Shown here piece after piece: positions 1 through 12,018 of a stretch of DNA of 64,000 bases. This DNA comes from Palaemon carinicauda. Its lineage: Eukaryota > Arthropoda > Malacostraca > Decapoda > Palaemonidae. The stretch covers positions 57,974,231 to 58,038,230 of the forward strand of contig NC_090763.1 of the NCBI RefSeq assembly GCF_036898095.1. Reading direction: 5' to 3'. Position 1 is the stretch's first letter, and the number at the start of each line of letters is the position of its first letter. The translations under genes were made by a program, and so were the position numbers. A model generated the notes under the pieces. It had not been told where the DNA came from. It made no database searches and worked only from the letters and a program-made list of their open reading frames with translations.

Positions 1-1308
1 TAATAACAAAGGCTATTGTGGATATGGCCGTGGCCTGAGACCGAAGTAAGGGCCACCGGAGGGTCGTATCTAAACAATATGAAGCCCGTCCCATGTAGTA
101 AACAATATAAATATAACAATAGAACGAAAGTTATTGAGAATCCCTCATGGCGGAGTATAACTCAAGGCGGAGTGGAAAACGTTCATAACTACTCCCGAGC
201 CGTAACGGGGAGAGGACGAAACACGGACCAAAATAACGCTAACAATTGAAGTCACGAAAAATAAATAACTCGTAAGTTATCATCCACCCAGAGGGGGAGA
301 GGTGAGGGAGGGAGAACCCGCTGAACGCACAAAACGGAAAACGGGAAATCCGCTCCCCCACCGGAGCTAAGAAAGAAAACGAGAGAAAGGGGTAACTCGT
401 GACTGCGAACAGAAAACGGGGACCCCAAGCTCTCGCTCTCTTAAACACAAAAACAGGACTAAAAAACACACAACACTATTATAAACGTATAAAATAAACC
501 TGTACATCCATAAAACACTACGATCGAAGAATAGCAACTGCTAAAACTTAAAATAAATAGCACAGTCGAGTGACGAACGCCTCGGAGGGGCGGGTACTAA
601 ACAAATACAAAGCTAAATCGCTATCTCGTTCGTAGGCTGGACTTACTAGCAAAAAGTACCATGAGCATAAATACACAAAAAATAGAAATAAAAATAATAA
701 CGGTTCTAAAGGCATAAGGCCAGGGACTTAACCAAGAACCTAAGTGACAGAGTACTAAACGGGCAGACAAAGATGAATTCCCAAACAAGTGAACAAACAA
801 TGGCCGCCATGAAAGGCCAGACGGGAATAATAAAACAGACTATACTGGATATAAAACAAAAGCCCGGTACAATAAAATACTGTCAAAACAAACTATGGTA
901 CTTAACATTGGAATGTGTGAAGATGGAGCTTCGGACATGACAAAATAAATCCACGATTGATAAAAAAGACCGAGAGCACAACAAAACAATTCAACACTTT
1001 GTATTCCAAAAAGAAGGATGTTGTTCAGGTGGCGCTCGCGTCGTGGCGTGGGTGGTGTGGCGCTGGGGGTTTGTCTAGGGCCTTTGTATCGGCCCATCCC
1101 TTTGACGAAGGAATTAACTAAATGGAAGACAACCTGTGAATAGTGGATTTCACGCGCCTTTGCTTTATACACGACACCCAAAAGGTGCTCGCGCGAGGGT
1201 TGTAACCTCAGCATTCCATGCTTTGATCTTTCTCTGGTATAATTGGAAGGTTTTATCAGAAAAGATATACAAGAAGGACTTTTCACCGGGCGCCACAGGT
1301 CGACCCAG
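1..1308 (-). mobile_element. DIRS-like retrotransposon, 5' terminal part, cut by window edge
   Basis: No protein is recognisable here, but the stretch parallels the coding-strand 5' end of the complete DIRS-like element at 29450-30741. Both contain phrases such as 'aaagaaaacgagagaaagg' and 'ggaagacaacctgtgaata', a 'ctcgcgcgagggttgtaacctc'-type block shortly before the end, and a terminal 'caccgggcgccacagg...cccag'. The end at 1308 abuts the start of the duplicated segment (copy A). The orientation is minus, so the gag and pol of this element would lie left of base 1. It is more diverged from the 30-kb copy than two recent insertions would be, so it is probably a different subfamily or an older copy. 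Confidence 0.7.
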
Positions 1309-4137
1309 AAAAGCTATAACCACAATGAAATACAGAAATACATTTGAATCATTCAACATAACCTAACCTAACTGTTAATACTTGTAACTTAAGTATTTAT
1401 TAGAACAATGCAGTAATAAATGGAAAATAAAATATTACAATACATACAGTACATATACAAAATATACAGAGGGATGTTTTCTGGAAGATCTGAATGCTAA
1501 GGATGGTCAAAGTCATAAATAATCTGAAGCAACATACATAAAGAACTAACCGAATGACTGTGCCAATGATTAATATCTAGATCAGGAATAAGAAATTTAA
1601 TAAACAAAGTTCTTGCCCAACAAATTAAGATGAGATTCAGCAGCTGAAAACCAGACAAGAGAAGAATATTTGAAACAAGGCAAAATGAAATAATTAAAAC
1701 TTCAAAATAGATCACCAAAGAAATCTTAGACTTTCTCAATAAGCCAATCTTTTGTTTGAGAAACAGACCAAATGTGTTTCTCAACAGTAAATTTGCTATC
1801 AAGAAACACTAAAATCTTGAATAGTCAGAGTTGAACATTATCCATGCTGAGATCTGGTTGTTGAGGAGCCACTGTCCACTACCTTACAATCATGCTTTTG
1901 AGTTTTGTTAGGGTTCAACTTCATGCCTTATTATTTGCCCCATGGAGGAAGCTGTACATGGGACCCCATTGGGTAACAAAAAGAGCTGGTGTATAAGAAA
2001 CTCCTGAATGAGATTGATAACAATTCTCCAAAACCATAGAAGGTGTAAGAAGAGACATGTCGTACATTCTTAAAATGACGGGGGCGTAAGTTTGTGTACG
2101 TTGTGAATTTGAAGACACTAGCCTTACCTGTATAGGGGAAACTTCTGGAACCAGCTAGAAATATCCCTGGTCCCCCACATCTATTTAACTGCTCACACAA
2201 GATGGAGAATGAGTAAGATTCTCACACTTCAGCAGTATCAGACACTTCCACTGAGGCATTATCCTCAGTTTGTATAAGAGCAGATGCAATGGGGTCATGA
2301 TCACTAGTGGATTCTTGGCCTCACTAAGAAGGGCATGAGAGAAACTCATGTACAGATAATTAGCAGCCCTTCATTATTGGCATCTCTGGAAACTACAAAA
2401 ACGAAGAATCAGACAGGGTAAGTTCGATGCTAGAAAAAATGCTTCAGATTATTTCCTTATTTCAAGTTAGTTGTTGGAGGGGAATTTTTTCCTGCAACTG
2501 GTATACTTTCCCTATTGGGAAGACGACAACTGGCAAATATCACAAGGGGAGCTCAATTAAAATCTTTCCTGAACACGTAGCACACAAGGGATGGAGGTTA
2601 ATTTCCGATGTGCTCATCAAGGGTTACCTTCAAGACCATTGCAGATTTGCATAAACAGGTTTAACAACCATTCTGAAAACACAGATAAAGTGTCATAAAG
2701 CACTGGAGAATGTCAGTAACTGATGACCATTCGTCGTTGCAACCAAAAGCAGAGTGGGTATTCGAATGCCAGCATCAGCTCACTGAAATGCTGATGGATC
2801 CTTAGCACAATCATACAAAGTTGCTAGACCAACAGAGCTTACCCAATAAATGATGAGGTTTTGTAACCACATAGGAACAACTATCCTATGTAGGGGACAA
2901 CGGTTTGTATGTTACCAGAACAAATGGGGGTCAAAAGCTGCTAAAATATACACTGCATTATTTAGTACAGTACCAGACTAGATTAAAATTTAAGAATAAA
3001 ATTTTTAAGTACCATGACCAACATATACAGTTCCTTAAGACTACATGGTTTCCTTGATTGGCTATAATAAAAAAGGGGATTAACCCCTCTTCCTCAGAAA
3101 AAGCCTTAGGCATATTGACTAGTTGACTCAGTTTACAACAGTTCTAGCTTTGTTACTCAAACTCCCACTCAAAATGGGGTATGATTGGCAAGCTAGTCTT
3201 CACTATTACAAATTGTTTTCTGTTATAAAACTAAAATTTTATGAATATAGAGCTAGAGTGCCTCAGTCCATTAAGTAAGATCTTCATTCTGAAAAATTAC
3301 ATTCTGCAGCCCAAAAATACCAATATATAAAAGGATAATGCTTGCGCTGGGAAAAATCTCAGTATACATTACTGCACTGGTAAGCTTTCATGATCAAGAT
3401 TTTTCTAAGTCATGTACTGGGATGCCCAGTAAGTTTTAACCTTACCCAGAATGGAGTTTTTCTTTGATTAATTTTATGCTGGCTCCCTTTAGCACCATTC
3501 TTTCACAACCAACAATGTTAAAAGCTTGCCCGGGTTTACTTTCTAAATCAGTCAACCTAACAAGTTTTCCTGCTGTAATGCATGCAAACGGGAATGAAGG
3601 ATGATACAAATTTCTTCTTTTTAGCCTGACTAGTTTTCACACTAAAGAAATCCAAATATTTACCTCCATCTTTATATTTAAGCTAGGCAAGTCTTCCCAG
3701 CACTGTCCTTGTTATAACTTTTGATATGTTCAACTGCTAATCCTACATTGAGGGTCACAATTCCATTCCTCTTTCAGCTCAAATGCAGTGTGGGATTTTG
3801 GATTTTATGCTACTGTCTTCAGATTTATATCTGGTAAACAGGTAACAGGCCATCTGCAAAATAAAGTAGACTAAACTTAGTTCACTATCTATTAGGTAGA
3901 TATTTTAAGAAAATAAGGTTTCAACTCCGGCAAATTTTTTTATCTCCACAAAATTCTGGAAAAATAAGCAACCTAGTTCGAAACCAGTAATTATAAGTGA
4001 GTGAATGGTACACACTACTTAGAAAAGCCATGTTAACAGCCTTTATACCAATTAAGCAACCTTAAAAGATTTTTATACAATTTCTCAATCTCCTCACTGA
4101 AAAAATCTCATCTAATCCATGGAGAAAATATAACTGG
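1309..4137. repeat. Segmental duplication, copy A
   Basis: This stretch is closely matched by copy B, which lies at 11242-12018, 20022-21940 and 30742-30969. The match starts at 'aaagctataaccacaatg' (1310 and 11242) and runs through an RNase H-free LINE remnant, AT-rich sequence and the 'caaatttttttatctcc' block near 3935/30765. By eye the copies differ by scattered substitutions and small indels, so the duplication is old but still easily alignable. Copy A is uninterrupted and shows the pre-insertion state of both large retrotransposon sites in copy B. Confidence 0.85.
1470..1930 (-). pseudogene. LINE reverse transcriptase C-terminal remnant (copy A)
   Basis: Read on the minus strand with frameshifts, this gives the C-terminal part of a non-LTR retrotransposon RT. 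It contains a 'MKLNPNKT'-type motif at the high-coordinate end, then 'VAPQQPDLSMDNVQL', then 'KIGLLRKS', and finally the region of conserved 'SAAESHLNLL' and 'RSVSSLCML' phrases. This is the stretch after the catalytic YxDD box in Jockey/CR1-type elements. At least two frames are needed and several stops interrupt it, so it is dead. The same remnant recurs at 11450-11905 in copy B, as expected from the duplication. Assignment to a clade is uncertain. Confidence 0.6.
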
Positions 4138-4260
4138 AATATATAATTCACCGGGACATGTATACATTTAATGCAAATACCATTAACAAAAACCTGTAAA
4201 AATACCAGTCATAAAAGAAAAACTAGGAAATATAAATTAAAAATGCAAGGTTTTTTCATG
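3580..4260. repeat. Older internal duplication, unit 1
   Basis: This unit resembles 4590-5268. Shared landmarks in the same order are a 'gctaggcaagtcttccca'-type block, 'tctggtaaacaggtaaca', the 'ttctggaaaaataagca' block, and 'tcatctaatccatggag'. Divergence is clearly higher than between copies A and B, so this tandem duplication came first. No coding content is seen. Confidence 0.6.
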
Positions 4261-4404
4261 TTTACTTTTTAAAACACTGAACCTAATGCCAGTTTTCCTG
4301 CTATTCTATCTTATTTACCTTCCTCTTGTTTTGTTAAAGTTTTTATAGTTTTTACCATATAAGAAATATTTATTTTGATGTTACTGTTGTTAAAATATTC
4401 TATT

Positions 4405-4515
4405 TTTCCTTTCCTCAATGGGCTATTTTCCCTGTAGGAACCCCTGGGCTTAAAGCATCTTTCTTTTCCAGCTAGGGTTGTAGCTTAGCAAGTAAGAATA
4501 ATAATTATCATAATG
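4405..4515 (+). repeat. TAA-tailed interspersed repeat (SINE/LINE 3' end)
   Basis: This is a short dispersed repeat with the core 'gggctattttccctg', then 'cccctgggctta', 'agggttgtagcttagcaagt', and an imperfect (TAA)n tail. A second copy lies at 36020-36143 with a cleaner (TAA) tail. A 3' microsatellite tail of this type is typical of retroposed sequence. I associate this phrase with decapod genomes generally, but the parent family is not identifiable here. Confidence 0.6.
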
Positions 4516-4589
4516 CATTCAAACACAGGAGGGGGGGGGGGGCAGTGTTCGATACATTCTCCGCAACAGGTTTGGCTCCATACAAATTT

Positions 4590-5268
4590 CTTATCATTGT
4601 AGCCTGAATGGTTTTCAAGACACTAAAAAAACTTAATATTTAACTTTCTCTATGAATCTATGCTAAGCAAGTCCTCCCATCACTGTCTTGGTTGTAACTT
4701 TTCACGTGTTACATATATGTTCGGCTACTAATCTCACACTGAAGTTCATAATTCCAATCCTTCTTCCAGATCAAATGCACATTTTGGGTTTTTAGATTTT
4801 AGGCCACTTTCCTCTAGATTTATTTCTGGTAAACAGGTAACAAACCATCTGGAAAAAAATTATAGACTTTAAACTCCCGCAGAAGATTTTTCCCCCTGCA
4901 AAGTTCTGGAAAATAAGCACCCTAGTTTTACAATCAATAGATTCAACAAAAATTTTCAGAATTTTAAGAGGAAACTAGTACAACAATGAACGAGAGAACA
5001 GAAGCCACACTACTTGGACTTAGGCTCTGAAAAAGGAAAGCCACATTAAAAGGCTTTATGGTCAATTAAGCAACCTTAAAAGAGTTTTACTAATCTCAGC
5101 ACACACATCTCATCTAAACCATGGAGAGAATATATCTGGAATATACAATTCATGGGGTCATGTACACAAATCTTATTATGTAAATAACATTAACAAAGAA
5201 AACTGTAAAAATACCAATCATAAAAGAAAAACTTAATTTAAACATAAAAACGCAAGGCTTTCATGCAG
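4590..5268. repeat. Older internal duplication, unit 2
   Basis: This is the diverged partner of 3580-4260. It retains the block order (column of 'aagcaagtcctcccatcac', 'ggtaaacaggtaaca', 'ttctggaaaataagcaccc', 'catctaaaccatggag'). The TAA-tailed repeat sits between the two units. No open reading frame of note is present. Confidence 0.55.
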
Positions 5269-5366
5269 CGCTTTAATAGTCCTTTTGTCTGTGCCTAATA
5301 ATTACACCAAAGCAAATACTTTTTGAATGCCATAATGAATTAGAATGCAAATAGGGGTCACTTTAA

Positions 5367-6645
5367 CCCTGGATAAGTATCGTTATTTGACCACCTCAAT
5401 TAGGTATCGATGGGTCGACCTCGACCAGAAATCACAAAAAAATTTGTAAAAAAAATTATTAACAGAGCAATTCGCAATCTTTTACTATTAAAAAAACTTC
5501 AAAGAATATTCAATTTTTCCAAAAAGTAAATGAAAGCTAGGTCAAAAATAAATATTTATTACAAATTAAAAAAATAAGTATACAAAAAAAATTACTTTAA
5601 AAAAAATATTCACTTAAAATCTAAATATGGAAATAAGCTAAAACTATTATAAGCACTTATTCTACGATAATTCTGCGCTATTTGCCGAGATCCAGAGGGG
5701 GGAGGAACCATAAGGGAACGTTTCCTGAGATGAGAAAACAAGTGTGGTTTTTTGGCTAAGAAATCTATCCTCTTTTCAACATTTTTCCGGGGTAGGTATA
5801 TGACAGTGGCTGAAATTTTTACAGGATATATCGTAAAACAAAAATGTGTTAAAGAATCTGCATTTGGATATTATTTAGTTATAAAAATGAGAATTAATTT
5901 TAGTTTTTCATCGGATTTCTATTTTGATTTTTTTCAAAAATAAAATCCTTATATCCATTGCTGAGCATGGTATTTATGCATGAAAATATCAGATTCTATA
6001 AAAGAGGAATACATAGAGCTATGCCAGCTTTTGTCGGATATGCTAACAAAATGGCCGCCAACCACACCACCTTGGAAGGTCAAATCTGCTACCTGACATG
6101 GAGAAAGATATGTCAATATCAGCAGGTCATTTACTTATATAATTGTTCGAGGATTTGCAGAAAAATATTACGGTAGCTAGAATGAAGTTTATAGATTATT
6201 TTGTAATTAATAATAATAAAATAATGATCATATTCAAGTTATCATAAAAGTACAAACTTACAAAAACAGGAGAAATTATAACCTATTTTATAAAAATATA
6301 CTGGGTAGAAGACATTCACAAACACTTAACAACAATCCTTTTTTATATAATCCTAAACACTACTGCACATTTGATAATCATATAAAAATTTGATATTACA
6401 CAACTTACCTTAATTAGGTATTGATGGGTTGAGCTCAACCCAAGGATATCTCGGAAATAGCACAAGGAAAAGAGCTGGGATGAAATGCGTCCTCACCCGA
6501 CTGCTGCGCACACTGAACTGATGTCTCGCAGGTCGATATCACTCACAACCAATACAGAAAAATTATGGCAAAAAAAAACGTTTTTTTTTAAACCTCGGGT
6601 TGTATATGACCTACCACACATATGCGGGGAATACTCCAGGGGGGT
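5367..6645. mobile_element. Non-autonomous piggyBac-like element, copy 1
   Basis: TTAA at 5363-5366 is followed by 'ccctggataagtatcg'. The body carries an internal 'aattaggtatcgatgggtcga'-type motif near both ends (about 5399 and 6412) and ends around the 'gacctaccacacatatgc' block at 6635. A second copy at 46872-48166 has a right end 'cacctatccggg' followed by TTAA, giving matching terminal inverted repeats (cc..ggata.gt) with TTAA target duplications. That is the insertion signature of piggyBac-type transposons. No transposase is visible. The largest frames (for example 5958-6176) are not similar to any transposase I know. The right end of this copy lacks TTAA, so it is diverged or truncated. 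Confidence 0.6.
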
Positions 6646-6757
6646 TCAAGTTTCAAATAGGTGTCGACCAACAATGTTCAAGCAAAATATTAATAACCAC
6701 CAACTAAACTAGCTAGGAGTTGTAATATTTTCTCTAATATGCAATTCAATCTACATA

Positions 6758-6975
6758 GCCTCCTGGCTAGTACAGTGGTAACGTGTTTGCCTCGCATTCG
6801 CGTGGCAAGAGATCGATCCCCGCCCAGGGCCGTGAGTTTAAGCTGTTTACTGGGGAGGCTACTGCTGTGGTAGGGCACCACAGTGGGGGGTTGGGCTTGC
6901 CTGGCTGACGTTCTGGTGAGCATCTATTCTGATGGAACTGGAACTGGAACTGAAACCAGACATCTTTAACCTTTA
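6758..6975 (+). mobile_element. tRNA-derived SINE
   Basis: A polymerase III A-box-like sequence 'tagtacagtgg' (6768-6778) and a B-box-like sequence 'gatcgatcc' (6811-6819) sit about 40 bp apart, as in a tRNA gene. The tRNA-like head has mismatched arms and an oversized anticodon loop region, so it is not a working tRNA. It is followed by a non-tRNA body ('tgtttactggggaggctac', 'ggtagggcaccacagtg') and a short 'ggaact' repeat tail near 6945. The most likely call is a retroposed SINE, with a decayed tRNA-Ala-like head. Confidence 0.65.
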
Positions 6976-8326
6976 ACTGCATTGGAGAGTTATGGGAATA
7001 AAGTTCAATATTCTTAAAAATATACTGGTTCAGGTGCAGATCATGAAAGGAAATAAACATGTGCCTTGATAACAGAGCTTCAATTTCAAGAGGTAGGTGA
7101 TAGCACTACTTGGGTAACTGGAAAATGTTTTAGTTACTACATTATAGTGTTTGTGTAGTTAAGGACCCTCCTGGGTGATGGCATGTACTGTACGTATTTC
7201 TTTCAAGAAATCTCGTTGTCAGTGCTAGACTAGGCAACTCATTTTATAATTTACATAAGTTACAGGAACCTCAGCAGCTCTTCCTAGCCTGTAACAATAT
7301 GCAATATGATAAATAGGCTTTGTATCCTGTATGCTTACCTGAAATATTTCGGGTACTATTGTGGAATTTCTTTTAATGAAGCCTTATTCACAGGACTGTC
7401 AAGTTACCCATTATGCTGCAAGGCATCAATTTTAACTTTTACTTCATATGAAGATGGCCTGACTGGAGAAGTTTGACCGACATCATTCCAAACACCATCG
7501 AGCAGCAAGAAGCTAAACCTTTGGCTATGAGGTTTCCCACTTTGTCAAATTCAAGGTTCCCATCATAAACTAAATACATATCATCTAGAGTAGATTGGTC
7601 CCAAAGTAGCGGATGTTAGCCAAGACAGCCAAACATTCTAAAGTTATAAACCCCTCAAAGCAGCGTACATCAAACCATACAGTTAGAAACATTTGTCCAT
7701 CAGACATCAGATAGAACCATCAAAATGTTTTCTTTTTCGATGAACAACCTGACCAACAACTGTCACTAGATAGCTGTGAGGCCTGAATGAAGATTAAACA
7801 CATTTCAAAGTACTGTATTACCTTCATTTAATTTTATGCCAGGCAAATAATTCCATTGCCGTTGCGTATATTTCAGTTTTGCTTCGAAGCCTTGGCACAA
7901 TTTTCAATCCATTGTTGATCCATAGGTAGCTGACTAACTGAAAAAAGAAAATCAAGCCAATTATGCTCCACCAGTCCTAAAACCACTAAATCCAGAAGAA
8001 AAGAAACTTTGAAATTATGATATTCAAGTATATGTTGTAAGAACATCCATTTATCTTGAAACTTTCATGCAGCATTGTGATAACTGACAATTAACACCTA
8101 ATGAATCACGTAAGTTATTACTCAACGTTAATAGTATAGAAAATGCTAATGAATAGAAAAAAAAAATTCTAACTTCTATTGACACATTATGAAAAAAAGA
8201 GAAATTTCAAGTAATTTGTATTTTCCCAAACTATGGAGACCGGAGTCTTTTACATAGGATAGATCTAAAGCAAAGCTGGAGTACATGGCCGTTAAAATAT
8301 ATTACTAGATGTAAACAATCAGAATA
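6976..8326. other. Intergenic, nothing recognised
   Basis: AT-rich sequence without a supported reading frame, terminal repeats or an obvious match to other parts of the window. Confidence 0.6.
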
Positions 8327-8352
8327 TAGTCTGTCCAGAATGTCATGAAACA
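8327..8352 (+). repeat. Left terminal inverted repeat of DD83E element
   Basis: Begins 'tagtctgtccagaatgtc' and pairs with 10882-10907 with one mismatch (c/t at position 10). TA lies immediately outside. Confidence 0.8.
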
Positions 8353-8522
8353 GTAGGTTTCCGACGTTGCCGCTTTGCGCCAATTTCATTCATTAAATCT
8401 CACTTAAGGCGATAAAAAAGTGTAGATTTGGCATACACTTTGCCACATCTCTCTCTGTCTCAGGTCAGGAAGGTTAAGTAGCTTATCACTTTGGTTCTGA
8501 TACCCAAGCGTGACTGTTTAAG

Positions 8523-9825
8523 ATGGAAGGCTCCCCACAACAGCAATTAAGTGTTCAGACGCGAGAAGTCATATTCAATGTCCACGAGTACTCCAAAAGG
8601 GAGAAAGAAGACAAAACTGTTATGCATGGCTTTGACAAGGCAGTACAACGTACAATGGATGCAACTAAGCAGTGCAGAAGAAGTACGATACATCGCATTT
8701 GTAAGGAAGGAAAAGACAGCTTAGAAGAAAATGAAGCTCCCGTTTTTAACAAAGAAAAGGAAACGACCACCAACTGTAACCAACATCGATGGATTTGATC
8801 ATCGCGTTTTACGAAGGATAGTTCTCGGTTATTATGTCAGAAAGGAAATTCCAACGATGGATAGCATTCTACTTGAAGTCAAAGAAAATATTGGATTTAG
8901 TGGATGCAGAGAATCTTTACGTAAGATACTTAAATTGGATTTAAATACGGAAGAGTTAACGGGCGGAAATTTCTACTGGAGAGAAGTGATATTGCAAGTG
9001 CCAGGACCAAGTTCCTACGTGAAATGAAAAATATTAGGGATACAGGAAAAAAGTGTTATATTTCTGGATGAAACCTGGATTAATCAGAATTATACAGTCA
9101 CCAAGTGTTGGATGGATGGAAGTTCGACAGGAGCAACTGGAATACACACACCAAGCGGGAAAGGGAGTAGAATTATCATTTTGCATGCTGGATCTGAGCA
9201 AGGATTCGTGCCAAATGCACAGTTGGTATTCCAAGCAAAGAACGACGGTGACTATCACCACCAAATGAATCACATTGTATTCGAAAAATGGTTTCGAGAG
9301 CAGCTCATACCCAATATACCACAACAGTCCGTCATAATTATAGACAACGCATCATACCATTCAGTGCAAAGTGACAAACCTCCTACCATGGCAAGCACAA
9401 AGGGAGCTATCCAAGACTGGTTAAGAAATAAAGGTGAAAATCCCCCAGAATATCTGACGAAGTGTGAATTGCTTGAAATGGTGAAAGCAGTGACACATGA
9501 AAATGCTCCAAAATAGGTCATTGACAAAATAGCTTTGGAAAAAGGTCACAGGGTCGTAAGGCTGCCACCTTATCACTGCCATTATAATGCAATTGAACTC
9601 ATTTGGGCGCAGGTTAAAAACTATGTAGCCAAAAGGAATACATTTAAAATGGCAGATCTAACATCTTTGCTGCAAGTGGCACTTTCATGCATGACAGCAG
9701 AAAATTGGAAAAATGCCGTAAATCCTGTTGAAGACATTATTATAAAAGACACAGAGAATGATGTTGCTGTGAATCAGTTTGTTGATTCATTTGTTATAGA
9801 AGTAACTTCATCTGATGAAGAATAG
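8523..9825 (+). pseudogene. Broken DDE transposase (Tc1/mariner superfamily, about DD83E)
   Basis: This would encode the enzyme that cuts and rejoins the element at TA sites. The first ATG, at 8523, begins an N-terminal DNA-binding region. About one base of shift at about 8740 leads to a basic 'KKRKRPPTV' stretch. Further shifts near 8945 and 9055 are needed to reach the catalytic core. First aspartate: 'FLDETWIN' near 9064. Second: 'VIIIDNASYHS' (Asp codon near 9343). Glutamate: 'YHCHYNAIELIW' (Glu codon near 9595). The stretch between the last two holds an insertion, giving 83 intervening positions. An in-frame TAG at 9514-9516 separates them. Three frameshifts and one stop make it inactive, although all catalytic residues survive. 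It ends in an acidic tail ('TSSDEE'). Confidence 0.75.
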
Positions 9826-10223
9826 TACAGAACACATTAATGCTGAAAAACACTGGAGGATTATCTTGATTTAATTTAATGAAAACTTCTGTTTTATTTT
9901 GTTGTTTAGTTTTATCCTGTGACGGTAAACACATTTTTGTAAACAATTTATTTTATGGGAAAAATCTTTATTGATTTCACTGCATACATTTGTTTTACTC
10001 CTTGTTTCTATGTTAGAGGTTTCATCCTCATATGAGAATTTACTTCCTGTTAACAAAGAATTTTATTTTTATACTAAAACAGTGCCTTATTTTAAAGAAA
10101 ATGTCTATTAATTTTATCGTTTCATTATCCTAAAATCCAAGAAATTGTTTTAATGGAGAAAAGTATTATTTTATGAAATATTTGATGTTTGATACAATCA
10201 TCAATTCTACAACAAATATGGGG

Positions 10224-10225
<2 letters not shown>

Positions 10226-10311
<86 letters not shown>
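10226..10311 (+). repeat. (GA)n microsatellite
   Basis: An uninterrupted GA dinucleotide array of about 86 bp preceded by a short G run. It lies inside the 3' non-coding part of the DD83E transposon, so copies of that element may carry it around the genome. Confidence 0.95.
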
Positions 10312-10317
<6 letters not shown>

Positions 10318-10881
10318 CTATGCCAGGCTACAGATATCTTCAAGAACCTGACTACACATTTGATAATGTTCAAATATAAACTGATTCAATCAGAATTCAA
10401 ATTATATAAAGAATAAAAGTTAAAGCTTTATGAGTAATACAGCTCGAAAACATTTAGAACATTAGGATTCCAGTATTGTACTGAACTAAATTGATCGTAG
10501 GGTACAGAACGTTAAATTTTTATTTTCATCTGAGATGGATCTCTTCAAAGTTGTAGAAATAGCATGATATGTATTAAAGAACATTTACTTGTCTCCCGTA
10601 CTTTATATGGTGCTCCAACTCTCCCTAAAAAAAAAAAAAATTTACATGAATGTTTTTAAAATAAACAAAGCAATCTACTTTATGAGCCGTTTTCGAAACA
10701 CAAGGTCAACTTAATCCACAACAACCATTCAGCTTTTGGGTGACTGGAAAGATCCAGATTATGGGATTAAAAGGAAATTTTACGACCGTATTAAAGGACC
10801 CGGAATGGAAGGATGCTGGGATTAGCTTGAGTCAGATTAAAAGTCTTGAGGAAGTTTGGCATCGCCGCAAACCTACTCGAT

Positions 10882-10907
10882 GTTTCATGACATTCTAGAC
10901 AGACTAT
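10882..10907 (-). repeat. Right terminal inverted repeat of DD83E element
   Basis: Reverse complement reads 'tagtctgtctagaatgtc...', matching the left end at 8327. TA follows at 10908-10909. Confidence 0.8.
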
Positions 10908-10909
10908 AG

Positions 10910-11241
10910 TAGTTACCTGTCTGCACCAGAGAACCTCCACCCCAGCACTAAGAAGTTCAGGTACTACTACATGAGACCACTTTGAAGCAACTGTCATTTT
11001 GAGGTCTAGAATTTCCTATACTGTTGAGTACATTCTTTATTAGGTAAAAGGGTGGAAAAGCGTAAACATCGAGGGCGTAATAAGGATGTTCAAAAGCTTT
11101 CTCACATGTTGCTTCCAGATATGAAATTAATTCATTCCGGAAGGGCTATAGTTTCGTGAATTTTCCCATTACGAGTCACATTTTATATGTAAATAGTCTA
11201 ATTTATTCAAAACCCTACAAAAACACCACAATTTCCAAAAT
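10910..11241. other. Intergenic, nothing recognised
   Basis: Left flank of duplication copy B. No reading frame or repeat signature is supported. It is not shared with copy A, whose corresponding flank is a DIRS-like end. Confidence 0.55.
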
Positions 11242-12018
11242 AAAGCTATAACCACAATGAAATACAGAAATACATTTGAATCATTCAACAACCTACCCTA
11301 ACTGTTAATACTTGTAAATTAAGTATTTATTAGAACAATGCAATAATAAATGGAAAATAAAATAATACAATACATACAGTACATATACAAAATATACAGT
11401 ACCATATGTACTGTACTATCATTTTAGTTAACCTTACTATAGAGGTATGTTTTCTGGAAGACCTGAATGCTAAGGATGGTCAAAGTCATAAATAATCTGA
11501 AGCAACATGCAGAAAGAACTAACTGAATGACTGTGCCAATGATTAATATCTAGATCAGGAATAAGAAATTTAACAAACAAAGTTCTTGCCCAACAAATTA
11601 AGATGAGATTCAGCAGCTGAAAACCCGACAAGAGAAGAATATTTGAAACAAGGCAAAATTAAATAATTAAAACTTCAAAATAGATCACCAAAGAAATCTT
11701 AGACTTTCTCAATAAGCCAATCTTTTGTTTGAGAAACAGACAAAATGTGTTTCTCAACAGTAAATTTCCTATCAAGAAACCTAAAATCTTGAATAGTCAT
11801 ATAGTTAAACATTATCCATGCTGAGGTCTGGTTCTTGAGGAGCCACTGTCCACTACCTTACAATCATGCTTTTGAGTTTTGTTAGGGTTCAACTTCATGT
11901 CCTATTATTTGCCCCATGGAGGAAGCTGTACATGGGACCCCATTGGGTAACAAAAAGAGCTGGTGTATAAGAAACTCCTGAAGGAGATTGATAACAATTC
12001 TCCAAAACCATAGGAGGT
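11242..12018. repeat. Segmental duplication, copy B part 1
   Basis: Matches copy A from 1310 to about 2043, including the LINE remnant. It carries a short extra stretch (about 11398-11440) not present in copy A. Its last five bases 'gaggt' (12014-12018) are the left target duplication of the LTR element that splits copy B. Confidence 0.85.
11450..11905 (-). pseudogene. LINE reverse transcriptase C-terminal remnant (copy B)
   Basis: Duplicate of the remnant at 1470-1930, with the same phrases ('LNPNKT', 'KIGLLRKS') and the same need to change frame. It is present because the whole segment was duplicated, not because of an independent insertion. Confidence 0.6.

Larger units (their letters stand above)
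8327..10907 (+). mobile_element. Tc1/mariner-type DNA transposon, DD83E type, defective
   Basis: The ends are 26-bp inverted repeats with one mismatch: 'tagtctgtccagaatgtc...' from 8327 and the reverse complement of 10882-10907. Both are flanked by TA (8325-8326 and 10908-10909), the target duplication of the IS630/Tc1/mariner superfamily. A degraded transposase lies at 8523-9825. The 1.1 kb downstream is non-coding and contains a GA microsatellite. The spacing of the last two catalytic residues is about 83, close to that reported for the DD82E 'Sailor' family, so I place it near that group by inference. Confidence 0.75.

Noticed and set aside
2427..2654. 75-residue frame conserved at 20408-20635
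   Set aside because: The similarity follows from the segmental duplication at background identity. There is no sign of selection on codons and no recognisable domain.
4530..4541. G-run as a G-quadruplex (also 47208-47224)
   Set aside because: Single homopolymer runs beside transposon ends, with no spaced G-tract pattern.
6758..6830. Possible tRNA gene
   Set aside because: A and B boxes are present but the cloverleaf arms do not pair well and a SINE body follows.
10173..10379. Arg-Glu and Ser-Leu repeat frames through GA/CT arrays (also at 63304 and 63549)
   Set aside because: They are microsatellite artefacts.
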